Source: Erythroxylum novogranatense
Lineage: Eukaryota > Streptophyta > Magnoliopsida > Malpighiales > Erythroxylaceae
Direction: 5' to 3'
NCBI GenBank assembly: GCA_029891385.1
Contig: CM057225.1
Coordinates: 15,544,620 to 15,608,619 of the forward strand
Length of the DNA stretch: 64,000 nucleotides
The translations under genes were made by a program, and so were the position numbers. The notes beneath the pieces are model-generated. The model had not been told where the DNA came from and searched no databases. It saw only the letters and a program-made list of their open reading frames with translations. Shown here in pieces: positions 12,022 to 24,915 of the stretch (position 1 is the first letter of the stretch; the number at the start of each line of letters is the position of its first letter).

Positions 12022-12436
12022 ATTTCAATTAGTGCCTTCGAACATGTTAAGACCTTTCTCGAGAATCCAAACATCGGGAACTCATTTACCTTTACTGACT
12101 CTCATGTCACTTGGAATCCAAAAAATAATTATATCATTTTCATTTATCGAAGAAATCAACTAGACTCAGCTTCAAAGTTGATTTTTTGTTGTATCTGTAA
12201 GAATTTATCAAACAAACTCTTTATTAGTTAGGAGTCAAGCTGCGTACTATTGAGTGTGGACTCTTATTGTTCTTGTTATATGACTATAACAATTGTTAAC
12301 CTTCTAATTCAAAGTTTGTACTTGAATATTATATTCAACAAATCAATTGTTTCCTTTTTAATATATTGTGTAAAATATTGAATTGAAATTCTTATATTTC
12401 TAGAAAATTCAATCAAATATGAATTTTAGATTGAAA

Positions 12437-15400
12437 TATGCCACCACAGAGACAATATGATATAATGCAACCTAGGGTCAGACAACGATTCGGAGGTACT
12501 TATTATAAAGGAGAATCATCACATTGTGCAGCTGCAACTGAATCACCTCCTCCCCCCTCCAACTACTACAGTTGCAAATGAGGCATCATCTTCCATGTAG
12601 CACCCCCTTACCTTAGGATATGTATCGGGACGCCCGTAGATCATTCCGACACACACCCTACGATAAGGGTGCGCTACGATCAATCACTAACACTCCACAT
12701 GACATCAAAATCATAAAGCATTACTATAGAATCCACTAATTTTTTAAACCATAAGATTTTCATTTCATAACCTCAAAACAAGAATTTACACAACTATTAT
12801 TTTCTCGTACAATGGTCCAAAAGAAAATCCAACAAAAGAGCTAGCTAGGTCATCCTTCAAAAGTGCCGGTGGCCGACTTTTTTGCCATGACTTCTCTTGC
12901 CAACTCAATCTACGGCGAAAAGTCCTCTGAGCTATAAGTCTACTCTCCGGTCTGAAAAATAATTTACAATTTTGGGTGAGTTTGCGAACTCGGTGAGGAA
13001 CCATCATCGATGGTTCACCCAATTCATGCATATTCAGATTCACATAGCTATATCACTCAAACACATTCGAAGTACCACATGATTATCACGTTATCGGTGA
13101 AAGAATCCGATTCAAATGCACATGAAATGTGTATGAGGCGCTTTCAATTTAATTTGTTGTTGTGATGGCGCTGAAACTGTCCCTTAAAGGCGCGATAATC
13201 GGTGAGCCATAGGCTCTAAATCACTGTGGACTCAAGGCCCAATCCGTTGAGCTTAAAGCTCGTTATACTCGGTCACAACCGCCATTCGATCGATCATGCA
13301 ATTATGTATGAATGTAAATATCCAAATCCACACCATAACCGATTCCTATTTAACATATTCACATATGTCTATCCCAAGTAGTCACATGAAAATCAATTCC
13401 AGCACTTCGATATCTCATTCCAAATATTTCGACACCCATGGTCCGAAATCAATCAAAATCAAACACACATGTTCCCATCCATTATCTCCACATGGCATAA
13501 TCATGAGATATTAAACACATAAAATTGAGAAACCATCTAGGTTACTCACCTAATAACTTCCGAGCTATTGCCGGGAAGTCTCTACCAAGTCCGTGGATCT
13601 ACGGTCCAACTGAGCCTCTATAGCAATTAAAATAGGCAAACATTACTAACTGTATAGTTAGAGTGACCAAATAATGCACATGGAATGATTAAAACGTGTA
13701 TAATGCATGTTCATGACATTCTCGGCCCTAATCCAAAATTTTCCTGTCATAAAAATTCCATCTAAATTTAGAAACTTATTGGCGCTGACGGTGCACAATT
13801 CGGACCTCTATAAGTCCCCAATTAAACAAAACAGTAATTAAATGTTCATTACGGGACTACGTCAATTTCCGTCTAAAATTCCCAATTTCTCACAAATGAA
13901 ATTCAATGTGTCACAAATCCGATGCCTCAAGAATCAGGTCAATCGGACGTCGGACGGAAAAGAAATTGACAAAAGAAACCATTAGGTCACTTAATGCCAA
14001 ATAAAATAAAACAATAATAAATTCTACCTCTCTTCCTTCCCTTTCTTTTCCTATTGTCAATCTGAATTTCCAACAACCATAATTCTTAGCACAGAATTTA
14101 GAAAATACAAACTATACCTCATTGGAAAGCTTATGAAACCCTCTACAATTCTCAAGAAGACCACAAAAAGTAATTCCACCTCTAAGGGTGTCAAAAATCC
14201 CATCCAAGCTACTGCCTACTCAAAACTCATCAACACAGGACAGTAACTTACAAATGCAAGAACTCACTGATTATTCAGCTAAAAATTACCACATAAATAT
14301 GATCAATAAGTTCACAATGTCATCTACAATTTTCATGAACAACCCAAAATCAAATTCCATTGCTAAACAAGTCAATTAATTCCCTCAATGTTACTGTCCC
14401 TGAAACCATGCAATTTGAACAGTAAACGTATAACAAACATATCTCCCTGTACACAAGTCAGAAAAATCCAAACTTTATGTCCCTGAACAGATAACTCCTC
14501 AAACTTCAAGTTTCATGAAGAACTCAATCTCCAATTCGATTTCTAACAATTTCAAATCTGTTATGCAAGTTACTGACCTAATCAACACTTAAAACCACAA
14601 TGTAGGTTCAGCTTTTGAAATTCCATATCTCCCACATATGATTCCCAAAAATTACATGCCATACACCAATTTCAAGATCAATGTGTCATCTAGAACTCTT
14701 CAGTAGATCCCTAAAACCAGTTCAGTTCACAAAAATTACTAAAATTTCTCCAAAACAGAATGTACTCCAAATTTGCTAATCCAGTTAGGTTTCACTCAAT
14801 ACATAAAAACAGTCAATAGTTATCAGGCCATAACTCCTAATATACAACTCGAAAAATAGCAAGATCAGTGGAAATGGAAAGCTAACTCAATATGCTACAA
14901 CTTTCATGAAGACCATTTGTCCAAATTCCATATCAATTAATTCAGAAGAATCACCAAACTAATTAGGTCATAAATACGAGTACTGTTCACAGACCCCAAA
15001 ACAGACATTTTCCATGGAAATTTTCGACCTTCTAACATTAAAATTTAACAATACCTATTTCACACTAAATTGAAGCCAACATCCCAAAGTTTAAGTGGCC
15101 ACAAACCTCACCTCATTTGCATTCCTACATAATTAGTTATGATCAAAACATTCCAATAGGTCAAAAACTCAATTTCCAGATTTCATCAACAACTTAACTT
15201 CTATCACCTCTAACATCAATAACACATCCCTAAGCATCCATTTCTACTTCTAATTCAACCACAACCTCATCACAACAAACTCTTCTATAATAACACAAAA
15301 ATGGCAGCACACATATATACAATTCCCATACTTTATTTCCATGAATTAGACATCATAAACATCATTAATAACCTTACTTATCACCTATTTAAACTACCAT

Positions 15401-17869
15401 AACCAATTCCCTTACACAAACATGCATTAAACCCATTCTAACCTACTACTTCCATAATCAAATACATACATTAATGATTCCCATAAATGCTTTTAACAAT
15501 CAAAAGAATGAATACAAACTCAACTCTTACCTTAAACAAGTTACAAGCTATCAATCTCCAAGTCTTCAAAACTCTCCCTACTTTTTCACACCATACATGA
15601 ACATCATCATGCCAAAAGAGAAAGGAGTGTATGCTTGGCCCTTTTTAGAAGGAACGAAGAAGGAGGGAGAGCAAGCAAAAGAACAAGTGGAACTATATGG
15701 AAGAAAAAAAGAAAGAGCCAAAGAAGGAAATCACAATTGAGGAAGATGACAAGTTTCGGATGAGAAGGAAACTAGCTTTCCAAAATGAGTTTTTTTTAAA
15801 GTATAACAAGGAGGAGAAAGTCGTAGATGGTGGATAACAAAATACAAAAGCCATAATTTCGTTGGACACTTGGCATTTATCAAAGAAAAACAATAAAATA
15901 AGGATAAGACAAAACTTAAGCTAATCCTATGTAATTAAATGCTAATCCCAATTAAGCTCTAATCATGGCACTAAAATAATTTCCTAACATCATTTATCCA
16001 CTAATCCCATGCCATTAGGCAATCCTTTTCAGTACAAAAAAAAGGCCCACTCAGTCAGTCAGCTGGAATTTTCCGGTCTGGGCACGAACCTCGAAAAATT
16101 CCAAAAAAATTTCCATAAATCCCTAAAAATGTAAAACAATTTATGGCGCACTCGGAATAATTTTCCAAATACCATTATCCCACAAATTTCACAAAGAATC
16201 TCAATTGAAACCTAAGCCGGAAAATGTCATGAATGCATCTATACTATGTGCATGTGCAACCAACCATTAATCATAGAGGCTAAATGCTGTAGGTGCATGC
16301 CGAGATATAATTCAATATTCCTAACCTGTCTCAATTTACCAAAATACCCTTTTCTATAGGAGATGGGATGTTACATACCTGATGTTATGCCATCCACCAC
16401 CCCAACATTATCTACTACCCCTATAGCGATAGAGATATCAGGGATAAATGATGCGAACGAAGGAGGTGGCTGCCAGCTTGGAGCTGAGGGACCTGATGGA
16501 AGAACTTACATCACAATTGTCAATAATCTATAAGTGAAAATATATGAAACACTATATGTTTATAATTAAGTTATAGGTTTAAATTTTAAGAATGGTATAA
16601 AATTATTTTTTATATTAAGTTGATTCCATCTGGACCGTGATCTAGAAACATCACATACAAATTTAAGGAGAAGATTGATCTTGAGGGTTATGTGTGGAAG
16701 AATATCTCTTAGGCCATAAAGGAATTTTACTCCCAGGAGTTTGAGGAATAATAAAAATTATTTTCTTTTTTAATTGATTTGTGGACATTAATTAGATAAA
16801 TATTATTACATTATATTTATTTATCAAATTTTTTTCCTTTTATTTCAAAAAGAATTTTTTTGGGATTTTGAATTTGACTCTCATACATAAAGTATGGGAG
16901 AGAGGAGCACATACACGTTATCGGGACTTTGTTGGTTTAATACACAAGGCTGGTGTACGACCGCCTTATATTTCTGAGCAAATATGGAGTCGTTAGCAGC
17001 AGTATTAGACATCACCTGAGGCAATGTTTATTTTAGAGCATAATTCAACCAATAGACGTGGAGGATGGGGGAGATAGTCTTCCCGTACATACGGAAGGAT
17101 CTATTACCCAACACGAGCATGCAAAGAAACTTGTAAGTATCTAAACTTTACACTTATATTCTAATTGTTTTACTTTACTGTATTTCAATTTAAATTGATA
17201 TGTAAATTTTGGAATGAAAATATGTGTATTATGGATAATGATAATGATATAAATGTTTGGTGCCATATATGGCTGTGTTGAGTTATTTTCATTGTTCAAC
17301 ATGGGGTAAATATCATAAAAATAGGGAAAACTTTGCTGAAATTTTTATAAATTCTAGTTCTCTTATAGCATTTTATTCTTATGCGGAAAAGTCTATAGGC
17401 ATGAGACCTACATCCCGTCAACTCTTTTTGCACACTCACTAAGAAGCATGATGGTGTGATATTCGTCAATACCCGATGTAGAGAACTTAATATATGTGAA
17501 ATTTATGCTTTAATATTAATTCTTAATAATTATCACTTACTAATATAAACATTGTCTCCTAATATGACCAAATACAAGAAAGCATTCAGCGAAAGACTCA
17601 GTACGAACAAGCTGTTAATGAGAGTCAGACATATCTTGATGTAGTGGATGGTAGGGACTGTCATGGAAGGATCTTCGGGTTAGGTTCATTTGCGAACATA
17701 TGTTATTCACAATCCTTCACATCTAATGCAACATCTAGTAGACATTCGACAATCAATGAAGTCAATAAGCTTTGGAGCACAGTGCAGACATTGATGAAGT
17801 ACATAGCGTAGCTCCGTCATGAGGTGGATGAGTTGAAAGAGAGGGGTAACAGCTCAAAGCATCCGTGAT
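12437..17869 (+). pseudogene. CACTA-associated Ptta/En-Spm (Transposase_24-like) gene, split by a solo LTR
   Basis: The N-terminal piece starts at ATG 12437 (MPPQRQYDIMQPRVRQRFGG) and continues past the inserted LTR at 16376 (PDVMPSTTPTLSTTP, then GRTYITIVNNL). Later exon-like pieces are LIPSGP and YKFKEKIDLEGYVWKNIS (16621-16710), RYRDFVGLIHKAGVRPPYISEQIW (about 16915-16990, one frame break), a QHEHAKKL end followed by GTAAGT (17110-17135), PTSRQLFLHTH with HDGVIFVNTR (17410-17475), and a C-terminal SHSRHSTINEV-type region with a coiled-coil-like KLWSTVQTLMKYIA tail (17750-17865). The intron-separated order matches the Ptta/En-Spm family. Stops and shifts mark it as a relic. Family function in transposition is poorly defined. 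Confidence 0.65.
12596..16375 (-). mobile_element. Gypsy-type solo LTR (3780 bp) inside the CACTA gene
   Basis: Begins TGTAGCACCCCCTTACC and ends GGGATGTTACA, the same termini as the neighbouring gypsy LTR in minus orientation. It shares with that LTR the segment GAGTTTGCGAACTC plus AACCATCATCGATGGTT (about 12975-13025). No coding domain, PBS or second LTR lies inside. It splits the CACTA-associated frame. The flanking pentamers differ (TTCCA left, TACCT right), so a simple target duplication is not seen. Its middle (14040-15600) is longer than in the 2.75-kb LTRs and has degenerate sub-repeats around TTTCATGAAGAAC/ACC. Confidence 0.78.
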
Positions 17870-18109
17870 CAACAGGACAATAGTGTACTTGTAGTCATTT
17901 CATTTGAATTACAAATACTTATTATGTATAATTTAATGTTTTTATTATCAACTAAGATAATTTTAACTTTATATCATTAATTTTAACTTTATATCATTAA
18001 TCAACTTTTTGTTTAAACAAATCAAAATATTATGCATAAATAATTCATAACTGTCAAAATTATGCATTAAACATAAGATTATGAAATAAAATTTAATGTT
18101 GGGATTTTC

Positions 18110-18541
18110 AAAAAATGTTTTAAAAAATACAAAAAATCGTCGGTAAAATATATGATATTCACTGACGAAACAAAGCATCACTGTCAGTAATATTGACAAT
18201 CGTTGTCAACATTATCGTCAAGATTTACTGAACTGTTAGTATACTCACGAATGGGAAATCATAATCGTCAGTAATGTTATTGACGAAATAACCAACACCG
18301 TCTGCAAATATTCCGACAAAAAAAAAACGGTCGTAGGTAAATTTACCGATGGTCAGAACCAACTATCAATAAATTTACTGATGGTACAGTTACATAAAAT
18401 TTTCATCAGTAAATTTTCCTACGGACGTTTTTATGACACCTTTATCTGTTGGTTAATTTCGTCATCAATTTCTATTACCGATGGAATTTATCGGTTTTTC
18501 GGCGGTAATATTCGTTGCTAAATGATATTTTTCTTGTAGTG
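18110..18541. repeat. CACTA sub-terminal repeats and terminal inverted repeat
   Basis: Multiple direct and inverted copies of CGTCGGTAAA / TTTACCGACGG-like words occur up to the terminal CTTGTAGTG. Sub-terminal arrays of this kind are binding sites for CACTA transposition proteins in characterised elements. Confidence 0.7.
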
Positions 18542-19630
18542 ATCTCTGCATATATTTTTTTCTTCTACAAAACTAAATTTATAGTAGAATCTAGACAATT
18601 ACAATAAAAGTAAATCCAAATATGTGATTTGTACCTTATCATTTCACAAAAATCTAAATAATTTCTTATCATTATTTATGTACCACATAATTTGTACCAT
18701 AACATTACTAAAATAGTACTTATTGAACATTAATCAAAGTATAAAACTTATAAAAGAGATAATCGTATTACTTAAACTTTTATAAAGCGTAAAGATGAAA
18801 AATCACTTTTAAAGCCAATATTTAAAAATAATTTTTAAGACCATACCAATATTTGGTAGGCCCAAATTACTTCGTTCTAATGCTAAATAGGCTAAATTGA
18901 CAGCTAATTAACATATTAGAAACTAATAGAGACCTAACTTTGTTAGAGTTTAAGATGTTATTAATATTCTTTTGAAAATATTAAGGTGGAAGGTCATATC
19001 ATAAATAATGTGAGGGTCTTATTTAAATCTTTTGAGAACCATTAAGATGTAATTTGTGGGGCTAGAAGTAACATACAAAATTAAAAAATTTAAACTTTCT
19101 TTTACAACAAAAATAACATACAAAACTAATGGGCTCTTAAGCTTTCTATTATAATTGATCTGATTTCTAAGAAATGACATGCAAACTCCAACAAAGTAGT
19201 TTGTGTATGCAAACTTCATAATTTATTAGCTTTACAATGAACAGAATGTCGTGCGATCCGGTGAGGACTATTTATAATTACCAAATTTCATAATATAATA
19301 AATTTTAAGATAATAAATTTTATTATATTATAGACTCTACAAATTATAAATGAACACCACTGATAAATGAACACCACTGAAATGGCCACCTAATCTTGTT
19401 GTTATAGTTTTGGTGTTTCTTCTTTGTTTATCTTCAAATTATACAGCAACTACAGCTAATGTCCTGGAAGATACTCAGCTATTCACAGCTACAAATTTCT
19501 CATGTTAGGTGATGGTAATGTGGTCTCTGTTTATTTCTATGTAGGAGGACCTTGGCTTATTTCTTGTTTTATCGGAAATGAAAATCTGAATACGAAGGCA
19601 AAGCTGAAAAATGTGTGAAAACCAATAACA
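18542..19630. other. AT-rich intergenic sequence
   Basis: I see no gene. Short frames (for example 19019-19219) have no recognisable domain. There is a small direct duplication of AAATGAACACCACTGA around 19350-19382. Confidence 0.5.
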
Positions 19631-19889
19631 TATCGAAAATTAATTCAAATTTTAGAATTGTTTAAATTCCTTTAGAATAGGTCTTAGATTATCTTAGAAT
19701 ATGTCTTAGATTATATTTGATCTTATCTTGTAAGTTAGATTTGGTGGTGAAAAATCTATTTAGTTGTTTGAATTTTGTCTATAAAAGGCAACTAAGTTTA
19801 ATAATAAAAGTATGGGAGTGTTACATATTGTTTAAACTTTTCTTATCTCATCTCTTCATCTTCTTCTTCAATTCTTCAAAATCCCTACA
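19631..19889 (+). repeat. TRIM-like element 5' LTR
   Basis: 259 bp, same length as the 3' copy, with few substitutions. PBS TGGTATCAAAGCC follows at 19890. Confidence 0.88.
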
Positions 19890-20289
19890 TGGTATCAAAG
19901 CCTTAGATCCTTGAGGGACTGTGAGAATGGTAAAGAGCGCTTATCTAGCAAAAGTTTCATTATCGAAGAAGGAAGGAAGCAATCTTCATTGTATATATTG
20001 CAAGAAATAGGGTCATGAAGAGGAATATTGTTAGCATAAAGGAAAGCCAAGTGATTGAAGAAAAAACTCTTTTTAGAACTAGTTGAGAGAAAGTGCTCAA
20101 CAATGGTAAGATGATGAGAAAGTGCATCATACAGTGAAGAGAAGGTGCTTCACAAATAAAAAATTTAGATAGAAGTGCTCTATGGAGATAAGTAATGATA
20201 GAAGTGCTCATGTTGAAGAATAGAGAGAAGTGCTCTATTGAGAAGTTTAGAGACGTGCTCCAATGATTGTATGTTGGTGAGAAAGGCAT

Positions 20290-20545
20290 CAACGAAAAAT
20301 TGGTGAAGAGAAGTCTTCACATAATCATCGCAGTTGATGAGAAGTGCATCAATAGGTGAAGAAGAAGTCTTCACATAATCATTCTTGAGTTGATGAGAAG
20401 TGCATCAATAGGTGAAGAAGAAGTCTTCAGCATAATCATTTCGAGTTGATGAGTGCATCAATAGGTGAAGAGAAGTCTTCACATAATCATTCTGAGTTGA
20501 TGAGAGTGCATCAATAGGTGAAGAGAAGTCTTGCGAGAATATTCT
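20290..20545 (+). repeat. Minisatellite within the TRIM-like element
   Basis: About four copies of a 55-60 bp unit containing GATGAGAAGTGCATCAATAG and GTGAAGAGAAGTCTTCACAT, with small deletions between copies. Shorter related words (AGAAGTGCTC) occur just upstream. Confidence 0.8.
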
Positions 20546-20590
20546 AAAATGGGAGAAGTGCTCCATTCAAAAAATTTGAATTAAGAGGAA

Positions 20591-20849
20591 TGTTGAAAAT
20601 TAATTCAAATTTTAGAATTGTTTAAATTCCTTTAGAATAGGTCTTAGATTATCTTAGAATATGTCTTGGATTATATTTGATCTTATCTTGTAAGTTAGAT
20701 TTGGTAGCTGAAAATCTATTTAGTTATTTGTATTTTGTCTATAAAAGACAACTAAGTTTAATAATAAAAGTATGGGAGTGTTACATATTGTTTAAACTTT
20801 TCTTATCTCATCTCGTCGTCTTCTTCTTCAATTCTTCAAAATCCCTACA
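20591..20849 (+). repeat. TRIM-like element 3' LTR
   Basis: Nearly identical to 19631-19889. It ends 98 bp from the xylanase stop codon (on the other strand), so the element lies in or beside the xylanase 3' untranslated region. Confidence 0.88.
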
Positions 20850-20947
20850 TAACAAACGTACGATCAAACTGCAGCGACTTGTAGCGGGGAACATCTCAGT
20901 TACTCCTTTTCGACAGAAAAAGAAATATTTTCTTACCTGACAAATGT

Positions 20948-23900
20948 CTACGTTTCAAACGACACAACCAAAGGAGATTCACCTGGATCAACAACAAGGG
21001 TCTTGTTTATTAGTTTCCCTGATGAAGAAACTATTTCAACATTATAAGTCCCATGGATGCCTCTAAATCTGAACTCTCCTTGTTCATTAATACGCCCATC
21101 AGTATTAGAGAGCCATTCTTTTCTGAGAGCAAGAAATCTCTTGCCAGCAGCATTGATATTCCCGTTTGCGTTCACTAAATGTGCATTCTTCCGCGACATG
21201 TACAGCTCCCAAAACCCCCACAAAATCACTCCTTCAACTGCTGGGTGAGCAAAAGCTTCACGGAGCATCACTTCCAAATCATCAGCTCTTATATACTCGT
21301 TGCTAGAAGACACGTCTAGTTCGGTGAACCACACTGGCAAGCCAAGAGTGGCCAGTTTGTCTAGTGCGGAACCAACAATGGCCCCAATTGGTGCATCTAT
21401 ATGCGCTTGAATACCAATTCCACCAACTTGTGCACCTTTTGCCTGGAGGCCTACGACTTGTTCTATGTACTTCTCTGGTGTTGATCTTATGTCACTTCCA
21501 TCCTCAATGTGATAATCATTAACAAAGAGTGTGGCTGTTGTGTCCAGTCGGTGAGCTGCTTTAAACATGTTTGCTCCAATATCATTACCAAGTCTATCTT
21601 CGTAGAATGTCCCATGAAGCATCTCGTTGTTCACGTCGTAATGTCTCATCTTCCCCTTGTAGCGTGTGAGAAGCTCAGTTATGCGGTTCTGAACTGCAGC
21701 CATCAGGTCAGTTCGATTCAGGGATCGAACCCATTGTTGGATTGCATACTCCATGTCCCAGAAGATACAGTGACCTCGAACTTGAAGATTGTGGCTGTTA
21801 CAGAACTCCAGCATTTCGTCAGCATTCTTGTAATTGGACTTACCTTGTTGTGGCTCTGTCCAAGACCACTTCATTTCATTTTCGAACACAACCCAGTTAA
21901 AGTTTACTAAAAATTTAACGAATTCATCGTTATCCAAGCTTGTTCTAGTTATGCAAGATCCGAGCGGAAAACTGTTCTGCAACTGCGTAATTTTAATAGA
22001 GTTGCCAACTACATCGCTTGTTCCTAATCTTAGGATCACGTCACGCTTGCGTATCTGCATAGAATTATTTCACCATGTCAAGTCTTTTTTGTTTCCTTAA
22101 GATTTAGCTGCATGTTTCTATTGGATGATGCATGCCATTATAGAGATATTCTTAAGTTATAAATAATAACTGAAGATTGTAGAAGTACAATAATAATCAG
22201 TCTGCAATTACCTTATCTGTTTGATTCTTCAGGTACTTAAACCTCGCCCGTCTGTCAACAGGGAAAACCTGTAGTCCTGAAACCATCAAGTCAACACCAG
22301 CTGCAGGGCCTTGCACATAAACCATCACATTAGATGGTTGCTTCTCAATTCTAAAAGAGCCCCCAATTTCATTCCACTTATCATCAATGCACTCAACTTC
22401 TCCTCCATTCATCCACTGACCATCCACACTAAAAGCAACATTTATAGTTTGAGGGCTTATAGCTCCGGGACCAGTTCGAACCCAAGCAGACACTTGGTAT
22501 GTCATGTACGGTTTCAATTTGTCTGTAATAATCTGTGCAGGGCCCATCCAAGAATCTGAGCGATTGGCTACTAGAATGTAGAGGCCACTTAGAGACTTGT
22601 ATGATCCAAGAGAATCTCTTGCCATTCGTGGGAGTATATGGGGTGAGCCAACTTCAACACTCACAGTACAGTTACCTAGAAGAAACCATTCGTTGGTTCC
22701 ATCCTGGAAATTGCTGTTCTCTATTATGTTCATTTCAAAGGGTGCTGCACTCTAAGAAACCCAGCTAGTCAAATTCAAGATTTTAAGAATACACGTATAT
22801 CAGATGACCAAAACCTTTCGGTAAGCTGACAAACCTTGGGAAATGGTCTAGTTGAAGCCGGGGCCTTCCCTGCATGCCTTACAACTAGACTATTAATCAG
22901 AATATCAATGCCTGAAGGAGGTCCTTCAACAAATATTATTGCTCTTGATGGTAAACCATTAAGAAGGAACTCCCCCTCTAACTTGAGCCACTCCTTGTCT
23001 GTTGCCTGCAAGCTACAGGGCAAAACAAGCAAGATCATAAACTAAACTTAAGACATGATCCTGACCTTGGAAATGCATGCCATCCCACAAATACTACCTC
23101 AAATTGAAGACGTCAAAAGTTCATAAATGCATGACAAAGTTTGACTGTGCAAACGTATATATTGGTATGCTTAATTATGAATTTTCTTTTAATGCAAATA
23201 TATGGATGTCCAGCATTTGTAGTGGAAAAACTTGTGTGCACATTTCACAAACTGGATGATGGAAATGCAGAATCCAGAAATGGTGAGACAAACAACAGGA
23301 AAAGATGACCGATTATTCGGATAAGTACATAAGAAAAATGAAAATGACGTATGAATGATGGAAATGTATTAAGACACCAACTTGGCAACCGCTATATACT
23401 CTTCACGAAAATCCAATTCTTGAACCCACAAAGTGATCTGTAGATTGGCACTAGTAACATTGTCACCGTATATTCTAGCTACTGCAGTGACCTGATAGGC
23501 AATTTCTCGCTCCACTCTTCCAGTGATCTCCTGCTCAATTCCGTTCCATTTGTCTGTGCGTTCTGTAGCAGAAGCAAAGAACTTGCCTGATTGCGGAATG
23601 ATTTCTCCATCTTCCAGAGATTCATGTAACCCAATCTTGCAGCCTTTTCCTGACCAATTATTGAGGCCATCTTCAAATCTAGGATTTAAAATTATTTTGT
23701 CCTCTCGGGCTCTAACGAAACTCGTACTAGTAGATTTCTGAAAAGAGGATGTATATATGTCAGAACTGAAATTACGCACGATACAATTGAACCTATGCTA
23801 AAGAATCAACAAGTTAAATTTTGTAACGTTCAGATATTGATTTGTTTGATTAAATTGAAGCCTGAGTCAAACTTGAACTTGAGGACAAACTCAAATGAGT

Positions 23901-24323
23901 ATTTGGGTTTGGTTGGTTTAAACGGGTGTTTGATCAAAATACCAAAGATGCAGAATTTGGTTCGTTCAGATATCATATGTATGTCACATGCTGGTGATGT
24001 TTAATGTCGAAACGCCGATCATATGCACTGCTTTCAATCCCATATATAGTTGCAATATATAGAGTCATAAGTACTTACAATGTAAAACGCAGATTTACAT
24101 CATCAATGAAGTCTGATATATTGAGATTGTCTTATCCTGAGATTGCCAAGTCTTAGCTAGTTGCAAAACCGCAATACCTGAAAACATAAAACTAAACATT
24201 ACATTCACAATGTAGTACCTGGGGGACTGGATTCGACGTTGGAAGTGGCTGTGAAGTAAGAAGGCCAAAACACAAAAACTGGGTGACAAAGAGGACTGCC
24301 AAAGAAGAAATTGATTGCTCCAT
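20948..24323 (-). CDS. Secreted GH10 endo-1,4-beta-xylanase with two CBM22-like modules (five exons)
   Basis: Predicted exons (minus): 24323-24219, 23737-23382, 23012-22835, 22751-22212, 22054-20948. All introns are GT-AG, phases agree, and the product is 761 residues. Residues 1-25 form a signal peptide (MEQSISSLAVLFVTQFLCFG), so the enzyme should act in the cell wall. CBM22-like module 1 spans about 45-205 (ILNPRFEDGLNNWSGKGC), module 2 about 220-385 (IIENSNFQDGTNEWFLLGNC), and the GH10 barrel about 430-690. The acid/base is Glu537 (DVNNEML) and the nucleophile Glu638 (WFTELDVSS); HCIFW and ILWGFWE are also present. GH10 enzymes cleave internal beta-1,4 links of xylan, and plant members are linked to wall remodelling. 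No frame break is seen. The start is chosen because it alone gives a signal peptide in phase with exon 2. Whether a further small exon exists between 24219 and 23737 cannot be excluded. Confidence 0.93.
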
Positions 24324-24915
24324 GAGAGAGGGATAAGCTGTGGGCTACCATTGGCTCCATTCATTTTTGGCAGAGCAATAAATAAACTGAAGAGAGCAAA
24401 GTGGGGTAAGTTTTTCAATGAAAAATTCTTACATGACTTATGAGTTCTTATCGTTTAGCCCCATCAGGCTTGTGAATACAACAGTAGATAAATTGGGTTC
24501 ACGAGACTGAATGTAGACTAAAGAAAGAAGTACTTGGACAATGTGATTCTCTTTCTGACAAATTGGTGGAGAGCACGGCTGGGAAAATATAATTCCCAAG
24601 CCAAAGCCAGCTAAGTTGACTTTTTTATTCACGCTCTTGCCTCACCCCACTATCTTCTCAAACAAGTGGAGGGCAACTGCTTTTGGCGCCTACTCATTCA
24701 TAATTTTCACAGGTTTGTGCTGCGAATATGTTGCCTCCTTCCATTTATCAGCTGCGCATGTGATTCCACAATCGGAAGTGACTGAGACTGACTGACAGCG
24801 GTCTACTAACTCATAATTCGGAACTAAAATATGCGTGCGAGTAAACCAACCGCCAACCCCCTTGAACTTAAGTGTGAGTATTTAATGCAGGTCATGTAAC
24901 AAGCACGCCGGTAAT
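24324..24915. promoter_or_regulatory. Upstream region of the xylanase gene
   Basis: This is the presumed promoter and 5' untranslated region, lying between the start codon and the first upstream transposon. AT-rich words such as TTTATTTATT (minus, about 24370) and TTATATTTTCC (about 24580) could act as TATA elements, but I cannot choose between them. No gene is visible. Confidence 0.35.

Larger units (their letters stand above)
12022..18541 (+). mobile_element. CACTA (En/Spm) transposon, 3' portion
   Basis: The right terminus is unambiguous: the sequence ends ...TTTTTCTTGTAGTG at 18541, the complement of the CACTACAAGAAAA start typical of plant CACTA elements. It is preceded by about 430 bp of sub-terminal repeats built on ACGGTAAATTTACCGACGG-like words. 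A plus-strand Ptta/En-Spm type pseudogene lies inside. No left terminus is visible; 12022-12436 shows nothing recognisable, and the left end may lie beyond the gypsy element. Confidence 0.75.
19631..20849 (+). mobile_element. Short non-autonomous LTR element (TRIM-like, Copia-derived)
   Basis: Two 259-bp LTRs (19631-19889 and 20591-20849) flank a 701-bp interior. The right LTR begins TGTTGAAAATTAATTC and both end AATCCCTACA; the left LTR start has decayed to TATCG. The interior starts at once with TGGTATCAAAGCC, an initiator-Met tRNA type PBS, and ends with a purine-rich AATTAAGAGGAA. The pentamer TAACA occurs on both sides (19626-19630 and 20850-20854), a perfect target duplication. The interior keeps only a relic of a gag zinc knuckle (CIYCKK, one stop, GHEEEYC, about 19996-20040). 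Confidence 0.9.

Noticed and set aside
18542..19630. Possible gene remnant near 19390-19560
   Set aside because: No domain or splice structure could be supported; left as intergenic.
20290..20545. Regular repeats considered as a CRISPR array
   Set aside because: The repeats are directly adjacent variants without unique spacers, in a plant LTR element; this is a minisatellite.
24095..24418. 107-codon frame overlapping the xylanase start on the same strand
   Set aside because: It is in another frame, crosses the splice donor of exon 1, and the in-phase alternative start at 24323 gives a signal peptide.
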